From assembly GCA_964347945.1 (NCBI GenBank), contig CAYGAW010000050.1, positions 1-9,405 on the forward strand: DNA of 9,405 bases, given 5' to 3'. Position 1 is the stretch's first letter; each line of letters begins with the position of its first letter. The notes beneath the pieces are model-generated. The model did not search any database. It was not told the origin of the DNA and was given only the letters and a program-made list of their open reading frames with translations. The translations under genes and the position numbers were made by a program. Positions 6,268 to 9,405 of this stretch are shown in pieces. The DNA is from CAYGAW01 sp964347945. GTDB taxonomy: Bacteria; Chloroflexota; Anaerolineae; UBA7937; B3-Chlor.

Positions 6268-6632
6268 TCCAGGCGGAGAGTCACCTCAGGGTGGCAGACA
6301 ACACTGGAGCGCGAGAGATCATGTGCATCAAGGTTCTCGGTGGCTCGAAGCGCCGCTACGGGCGTGTAGGCGATGTCATTATTGCTACCGTGAAGCAGGC
6401 CATCCCCTCTGGCTCGGTCAAGAAAGGAGAACTGGTACGAGCGGTGATTGTGCGGACCGCCAAGGAGTACGGGCGCTCAGATGGATCGTACATACGGTTC
6501 GATGAGAATGCAGCGGTCATTCTCGACGATTACCAGAACCCAAGAGGTACACGCATCTTCGGCCCCGTCGGTCGGGAGTTGAGGGAACGGGGCTTCATGA
6601 AGATCGTCTCCCTCTCCCCGGAGGTACTGTGA
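6264..6632 (+). CDS. rplN: Large ribosomal subunit protein uL14
   Basis: L14 lies on the subunit interface of the 50S, where it forms bridges to 16S rRNA and is the docking site of the silencing factor RsfS. The protein is 122 residues (E. coli 123). Diagnostic segments are MIQAESHLRVADNTGAREIM (1-20), GDVIIATVKQAIP (36-48), KKGELVRAVIVRTAKE (53-68), and FDENAAVILDD (79-89) then FGPVGRELR. The ATG overlaps the rpsQ stop as ATGA, and GGTGGA just upstream (6255-6260) is a plausible ribosome binding site. It is conventionally the first gene of the spc operon; here there is no promoter-sized gap before it, so S10 and spc look fused. Confidence 0.98.
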   Translation: MIQAESHLRVADNTGAREIMCIKVLGGSKRRYGRVGDVIIATVKQAIPSGSVKKGELVRAVIVRTAKEYGRSDGSYIRFDENAAVILDDYQNPRGTRIFGPVGRELRERGFMKIVSLSPEVL

Positions 6633-6666
6633 GGCACGTCAATCAAGAGCGCAGAAGGGCGAGAGG

Positions 6667-6984
6667 ATGAAAAGGATCAAGAAAGGTGACACTGTAGAGG
6701 TCATCACAGGCAACTACCGCGGAATGAAGGGTAGTGTGCACAGGGTTCTACCGGACAAGGACCAGGTGATTGTCTCGGGCATCAATATCATCAAGAGACA
6801 TACCAAGCCCACAGGCAGGGTGCGCACCCAGGCTGGTATTATTGAGCGCGAGGCCCCGATGCATATCTCGAAGCTGGCCTTGGTCTGTCCCCATTGTAAT
6901 CAGCGAACCCGGGTAACCTACAGGGTCCTTCCTGATGGAGGAAAGGCCAGAGTCTGCAAACGATGCAATGAGACGGTCGGCTAG
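6667..6984 (+). CDS. rplX: Large ribosomal subunit protein uL24, zinc-ribbon form
   Basis: L24 is one of the assembly initiators of the 50S subunit. The 105-residue protein has an N-terminal KOW domain (KKGDTVEVITGNYRGMKGSV, about 5-24) followed by INIIKRHTKP and the EAPMHISKLALVCP segment. Four cysteines, C74-P-H-C77 and C97-K-R-C100, form a probable zinc ribbon at the C-terminus; E. coli L24 lacks these, but many other phyla have them. The ATG is backed by AGAAGGG (6653-6659), seven bases upstream. It lies between rplN and rplE as usual. Confidence 0.97.
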   Translation: MKRIKKGDTVEVITGNYRGMKGSVHRVLPDKDQVIVSGINIIKRHTKPTGRVRTQAGIIEREAPMHISKLALVCPHCNQRTRVTYRVLPDGGKARVCKRCNETVG

Positions 6985-7011
6985 CGGGAGGCCCTGGTCA
7001 GAGAAGCGATC

Positions 7012-7554
7012 ATGTCCAGATTGAAAGAAGTCTACCAAAAGGAAATCGTCCCCATATTGATGGAGGACTTTGGCTATCGTAACGTGATGGAAGTTCCACA
7101 TCTGGTCAAGATTGTCCTCAACGTGGGGCTGGGAGAGGCTCTGCAGGATGCCAAGGCCCTGGATGGAGCAACCCGAGACCTGAGTACCATCACAGGACAA
7201 CGACCAATAATCACCCGTGCGCGCAAGTCCATCGCTGGCTTCAAGCTCAGGGAAGGCATGGCCATCGGTGCCAAGGTAACGCTACGAGGCCGGCGGATGT
7301 ATGACTTCTTCGATCGGCTGGTGAACGTGGCCTTGGCGCGCCAACGAGACTTTCGGGGCATTTCCCGCGATGCCTTCGATGGCCGAGGTAACTACACTCT
7401 GGGTCTCGAAGAACAGCTAGTGTGGCCTGAAATAGACTACGATTCCATAGACAAGGTGCGTGGAATGGAGATCAGTATCGTCACCAGCGCCAAGACCGAT
7501 GAGGAAGCAAGGCGATTGCTGTCGCTCCTAGGCATGCCTTTCGAGAGAGTCTAA
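7012..7554 (+). CDS. rplE: Large ribosomal subunit protein uL5
   Basis: L5 binds 5S rRNA and forms the central protuberance of the 50S subunit, with a bridge to S13. The protein is 180 residues (E. coli 179). It shows LKEVYQKEIVPILMEDFGY (4-22), KIVLNVGLGEA (33-43), GQRPIITRARKSIAGFKLRE (62-81) and, near the end, DYDSIDKVRGMEISIVTSAK (142-161). The Shine-Dalgarno match is weak (GAGAAG at 7001-7006, five bases away), so translation may partly rely on ribosomes arriving from rplX, whose stop is 27 bases upstream. A 50-base gap with a possible nested hairpin follows. Confidence 0.97.
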   Translation: MSRLKEVYQKEIVPILMEDFGYRNVMEVPHLVKIVLNVGLGEALQDAKALDGATRDLSTITGQRPIITRARKSIAGFKLREGMAIGAKVTLRGRRMYDFFDRLVNVALARQRDFRGISRDAFDGRGNYTLGLEEQLVWPEIDYDSIDKVRGMEISIVTSAKTDEEARRLLSLLGMPFERV

Positions 7555-7556
7555 CG

Positions 7557-7596
7557 CACTGGGCGACGAATTGAGCTCTCAAGTAGCCCATTTGTG
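7557..7596 (+). promoter_or_regulatory. Possible nested hairpin between rplE and the rpsN ribosome binding site
   Basis: Three consecutive arms can pair: CAC (7557-7559) with GTG (7594-7596), TGGGC (7560-7564) with GCCCA (7586-7590), and TTGA (7571-7574) with TCAA (7579-7582) around a GCTC loop. They are separated by a three-base bulge and a 6/3 internal loop. The structure would begin three bases after the rplE stop and end on the first G of the rpsN Shine-Dalgarno sequence. It is not followed by a T-run, so it is not a terminator. A role in coupling or control of rpsN is inference. Confidence 0.35.
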
Positions 7597-7603
7597 GAGG
7601 TGA
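7596..7603 (+). promoter_or_regulatory. Strong, tightly spaced Shine-Dalgarno site of rpsN
   Basis: GGAGGTGA is a full eight-base match to the usual 3' end of 16S rRNA. It ends only one base before GTG 7605 (four bases from the GGAGG core). The GTG is nevertheless the right start, because it gives the canonical MAKKSM beginning of S14. Confidence 0.75.
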
Positions 7604-7604
7604 A

Positions 7605-7787
7605 GTGGCCAAGAAGTCAATGATCGCCAGGGAGAAGCGAAGGAAACACAAGACGCAAGTGCGGAACCGCTGCACGTTGTGCGGACGCCCGAGGGCGTAC
7701 ATGCGACGCTTCGGACTGTGCCGCATATGTTTTCGAGAGTTGGCCCTGGAAGGCAAGATCCCTGGCGTGACCAAATCTAGCTGGTAG
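7605..7787 (+). CDS. rpsN: Small ribosomal subunit protein uS14, zinc-binding short form
   Basis: S14 is a late-assembling protein of the 30S head. This is the short, zinc-binding type (60 residues, against about 100 for the zinc-free form). It starts MAKKSMIAREKRRK and has the ribbon C23-T-L-C26 and C39-R-I-C42, then FRELALEGKIPGVTKSSW, the canonical C-terminus. All four zinc ligands are intact. The start is GTG, fixed by the GGAGGTGA just upstream and by the conserved N-terminus; the internal ATG at 7620 would remove five conserved residues. rpsH follows after 21 bases. Confidence 0.97.
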   Translation: MAKKSMIAREKRRKHKTQVRNRCTLCGRPRAYMRRFGLCRICFRELALEGKIPGVTKSSW

Positions 7788-7808
7788 CTGAGAAAGGGCA
7801 TCACAATC

Positions 7809-8204
7809 ATGCACACTGATCCCATCGCTGATATGCTGACTCGCATCAGGAACGCCATCGAGATCAGACATACCCAAGTGACAGCACCTTCCTCCAAGAT
7901 GAAGGTGGCGATTGCCAACGTGTTGCGAGAACAGGGGTATATCCAAGGCTACGATGTGACCAAGGATCGGCCTCAACCGGTACTCAGGATATGGCTGAAG
8001 TACACGGACGATGGCGAGCCCGTGATAACCGCCTTGCAGAGAGTCAGCAAACCCGGCTGTCGGGTCTACGCTGGCAAGAGAGACCTACCCACGGTGTTAA
8101 GCGGCATGGGGATAGCCATCCTGTCTACATCGCAGGGCGTCATGACCGACAAGAGTGCACGGCGCCTGGGCATCGGTGGCGAGGTTCTGTGCTATGTGTG
8201 GTAG
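7809..8204 (+). CDS. rpsH: Small ribosomal subunit protein uS8
   Basis: S8 binds the central domain of 16S rRNA early in 30S assembly; in E. coli it also represses the spc operon by binding mRNA near rplE. The 131-residue protein starts HTDPIADMLTRIRNA (2-16) and includes the family signature SGMGIAILSTSQGVMT (98-113). It ends in GGEVLCYVW, the near-universal C-terminus. The ATG is preceded by a modest AAAGGG (7793-7798) ten bases away. I could not establish an S8-binding site in this mRNA by eye. An 80-base gap separates it from rplF. Confidence 0.97.
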   Translation: MHTDPIADMLTRIRNAIEIRHTQVTAPSSKMKVAIANVLREQGYIQGYDVTKDRPQPVLRIWLKYTDDGEPVITALQRVSKPGCRVYAGKRDLPTVLSGMGIAILSTSQGVMTDKSARRLGIGGEVLCYVW

Positions 8205-8229
8205 CGATAGTCGTCAAGCTTCTTGCCCT

Positions 8230-8275
8230 GAGGAGATCGGGTTAGTTCTTCCTCTCGGCGGAAAGGCTCTGGAGG
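8230..8275 (+). promoter_or_regulatory. Competing pairings around the rplF ribosome binding site
   Basis: In the 80-base rpsH-rplF gap, TCCTC (8250-8254) can pair with GAGGA (8230-8234). Alternatively its CCTC (8251-8254) can pair with GAGG inside the rplF Shine-Dalgarno sequence GGAGGTG (8271-8277). These are only four- or five-base pairings, so this is a weak suggestion. Nothing else, in particular no small gene, promoter or terminator, is apparent in this gap. Confidence 0.12.
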
Positions 8276-8284
8276 TGCGCTCTC

Positions 8285-8830
8285 ATGTCTCGCATAGGTA
8301 GGATGCCGATACCGATACCATCCGACGTCGAGGTAACGATCCGTGGTTCGGAGGTCACGGTTAAGGGGCCAAGGGGTGAGCTCACCCGCAGGTTTCATCC
8401 CGATATCTCCATCACTTTGCAGGACAGTCAGCTTGTTGTCACCCGACCCACCGATCATCGGCTGCATCGGTCACTCCACGGGCTTACACGGGCCTTGCTG
8501 GCAAACATGGTGCAGGGGGTGCATGAGGGATTCCGCAAGGAGCTGGAAATCCAAGGCGTGGGTTATCGCGCCCAGATGGAAGGAGAGAAGCTCATCCTAT
8601 TGGTGGGTTATTCACACCCTGTTGAGATCGACCCCCCACCAGGGATCACTATTGATGTGGAGAAGGGTTATCGAAACATAGTCGTGGAGGGAGTCGACAA
8701 GGAACTGGTGGGCAGGTTCGCAGCCGAGATCAGAGCGGTACGAAAGCCGGAGCCCTACAAAGGAAAGGGAATTCGCTACGCGGGAGAGTACGTGCGTCGC
8801 AAGGCTGGCAAGGCAGGAAAGATCGGGTAG
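8285..8830 (+). CDS. rplF: Large ribosomal subunit protein uL6
   Basis: L6 lies near the sarcin-ricin loop and the factor-binding site of the 50S subunit. The protein is 181 residues (E. coli 177). It has two repeated alpha/beta domains and starts SRIGRMPIPIPSDVEV. GVGYRAQMEGEKLILLVGYS is at about 91-110, and the diagnostic PEPYKGKGIRYAGE at 155-168, followed by the basic end VRRKAGKAGKIG. The ATG has a strong GGAGGTG at 8271-8277, seven bases upstream. rplR follows after 43 bases that can form a hairpin. Confidence 0.97.
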   Translation: MSRIGRMPIPIPSDVEVTIRGSEVTVKGPRGELTRRFHPDISITLQDSQLVVTRPTDHRLHRSLHGLTRALLANMVQGVHEGFRKELEIQGVGYRAQMEGEKLILLVGYSHPVEIDPPPGITIDVEKGYRNIVVEGVDKELVGRFAAEIRAVRKPEPYKGKGIRYAGEYVRRKAGKAGKIG

Positions 8831-8860
8831 CACCTTACTGGAACAATGGCAGCAGTGGTG
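8831..8860 (+). promoter_or_regulatory. Possible hairpin filling the rplF-rplR gap up to the ribosome binding site
   Basis: CACC (8831-8834) pairs with GGTG (8857-8860), and ACTG (8837-8840) with CAGT (8853-8856): eight base pairs with a two-base TT bulge and a 12-base loop. It begins at the first base after the rplF stop and ends immediately before the rplR Shine-Dalgarno GGAG (8861-8864). No T-run follows. The layout resembles the hairpin before rpsN. Function is inferred only from position. Confidence 0.35.
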
Positions 8861-8873
8861 GGAGCAAGAGCGA

Positions 8874-9242
8874 ATGAGCAGTAGTAGTAATCTTAAGACG
8901 GCTCGCCGGCGCAGACATGTGCGCGTGCGCAAGAAGATACGAACCAGCAAGGACCGTCCCCGACTTTCCGTCTACCGCAGCCTGAAGCACATCTACGCGC
9001 AGGTAATCGACGATACCGAAGGTCACACTCTCGTCTCTGCGTCGACATTAGATCAGGAAGTACGAGATCAAATTGCTGGGCTCAAGAAGTCAGAGCAGGC
9101 CAAAGTGGTCGGTGAGGTTCTGGCCAAGCGGGCCAAAGCTCATGGGATCGAGAAAGTAGTCTTTGACAGAGGGGGAAACAAGTATCACGGCCGGGTGCAA
9201 TCTGTCGCCGAAGGAGCCCGCACGGGTGGCCTCGAGTTCTAG
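8874..9242 (+). CDS. rplR: Large ribosomal subunit protein uL18
   Basis: L18 binds 5S rRNA together with L5 and attaches it to the central protuberance. The 122-residue protein (E. coli 117) has the arginine- and lysine-rich N-terminus (about 8-30) that contacts RNA, the RPRLSVYRSLKHIYAQVIDD strand region (28-47) and the signature FDRGGNKYHGRVQSVAEGAR (97-116) ending GGLEF. A short serine-rich start (SSSSN), partly encoded by three AGT codons, is the only variable part. The ATG is nine bases after GGAG (8861-8864). The bases of the stop codon lie in the stem of a possible hairpin. Confidence 0.97.
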   Translation: MSSSSNLKTARRRRHVRVRKKIRTSKDRPRLSVYRSLKHIYAQVIDDTEGHTLVSASTLDQEVRDQIAGLKKSEQAKVVGEVLAKRAKAHGIEKVVFDRGGNKYHGRVQSVAEGARTGGLEF

Positions 9243-9264
9243 GACCGGGAACTTGCGCGGTCCT
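9241..9264 (+). promoter_or_regulatory. First of two tandem hairpins in the rplR-rpsE gap
   Basis: AGGACCG (9241-9247) and CGGTCCT (9258-9264) are a perfect seven-base inverted repeat around a ten-base loop. The left arm includes the last two bases of the rplR stop codon TAG. The following bases are CGACAG rather than a T-run, so a Rho-independent terminator is unlikely. It could be an RNA-processing or mRNA-protection element, or chance. Confidence 0.4.
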
Positions 9265-9275
9265 CGACAGTACCT

Positions 9276-9300
9276 TCGGACTTAAAGAGTCAAAGTCTGA
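9276..9300 (+). promoter_or_regulatory. Second tandem hairpin in the rplR-rpsE gap
   Basis: TCGGACTT (9276-9283) pairs with AAGTCTGA (9293-9300): eight pairs, one of them a G-U, around a nine-base loop. It sits 12 bases after the first hairpin and about 20 bases before the rpsE Shine-Dalgarno AGAGGA (9321-9326). No T-run follows. The two stems together occupy over half of the 89-base gap. Confidence 0.4.
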
Positions 9301-9331
9301 CTAGACCGTGATCGAGGGAAAGAGGACATTC

Positions 9332-9405
9332 ATGGAAGAGGAATTCCTAGAGGAGCGAGTAGTCCACATTGCTCGTGTGGCTAAGGTGGTAAAAGGAGGG
9401 CGCCG
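9332..9405 (+). CDS. rpsE: Small ribosomal subunit protein uS5, 3'-truncated by the window edge
   Basis: S5 helps form the mRNA entry site of the 30S subunit and affects decoding accuracy. Only 24 codons and two further bases are present. They contain EERVVHIARVAKVVKGGR, the conserved start of the S5 double-stranded RNA-binding domain. The ATG is chosen because AGAGGA (9321-9326) lies five bases upstream; an in-frame GTG at 9308 has no such site and would add eight unconserved residues. Its place after rplR is the normal spc order, so rpmD, rplO and secY are expected to follow beyond the window. Confidence 0.95.
   Translation, partial: MEEEFLEERVVHIARVAKVVKGGR

Noticed and set aside
8343..8681. 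Forward open frame of 112 codons inside rplF in another frame
   Set aside because: It is fully contained in rplF, whose protein is intact and conserved, and the translation has no recognisable features.
9265..9331. Intrinsic terminator after rplR
   Set aside because: The hairpins here are not followed by a run of T, and rpsE continues in the usual operon order with its own ribosome binding site.
1..9405. A hidden mobile element, CRISPR array or defence-type system
   Set aside because: Genes fill nearly all of the window in the standard order, no long direct or inverted repeats are seen, and no gap exceeds 93 bases, leaving no room for such a system.

Overview
This window is one uninterrupted, all-forward-strand run of translation genes. 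It holds the 3' end of tuf (EF-Tu), then the S10 and spc ribosomal-protein operons joined end to end in the ancestral bacterial order: rpsJ, rplC, rplD, rplW, rplB, rpsS, rplV, rpsC, rplP, rpmC, rpsQ, rplN, rplX, rplE, rpsN, rpsH, rplF, rplR and the first 24 codons of rpsE. Eighteen genes are complete and two are cut by the window edges (tuf at its 5' end, rpsE at its 3' end). No gene of this stretch is missing, duplicated, inverted or interrupted. There is no tRNA, rRNA, CRISPR array, insertion sequence or foreign cargo, and no gap without a gene exceeds 93 bases.

The organism is a bacterium with moderately GC-rich DNA. The S14 protein (60 residues) and the L24 C-terminus both carry four-cysteine zinc-ribbon motifs. 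EF-Tu has a slightly lengthened segment after its G5 motif, with a TDPDAPEYECIWELLDAV stretch that I associate with Chloroflexota. Together with the general look of L2, L4 and L5, I lean to an uncultured Chloroflexota-like lineage. This is inference from memory, not a database result. Codon use is mixed even in these normally highly expressed genes (AGA, AGG, ATA, CTA and TTG are all common), which would fit weak selection for translation speed.

Layout: 1-1107 is the end of the str-type unit (tuf). 1194-6267 carries the S10-type block (rpsJ to rpsQ), packed very tightly from rplD to rplN with ATGA stop/start overlaps at rplC/rplD, rpmC/rpsQ and rpsQ/rplN. 6264-9405 carries the spc-type block (rplN to rpsE), where gaps grow longer toward the end. 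All the proteins go into the 30S or 50S subunit, and EF-Tu delivers aminoacyl-tRNA to the same ribosome, so the run is a single supply line for the translation machine. I see no convincing promoter or intrinsic terminator (stem plus T-run) anywhere, which fits one long co-transcribed unit.

The genes themselves are ordinary and I do not see a novel system. What deserves a second look lies in the longer gaps (tuf-rpsJ, rpsJ-rplC, rplE-rpsN, rpsH-rplF, rplF-rplR, rplR-rpsE). These contain inverted repeats that could fold in the mRNA, several of them touching or overlapping the next Shine-Dalgarno (SD) site. The best are the nested hairpin before rpsN, the hairpin before rplR, the tandem pair before rpsE, and a GGAG-CTCC-GGAG arrangement before rplC. 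All are short enough that chance must be excluded by comparison with relatives.
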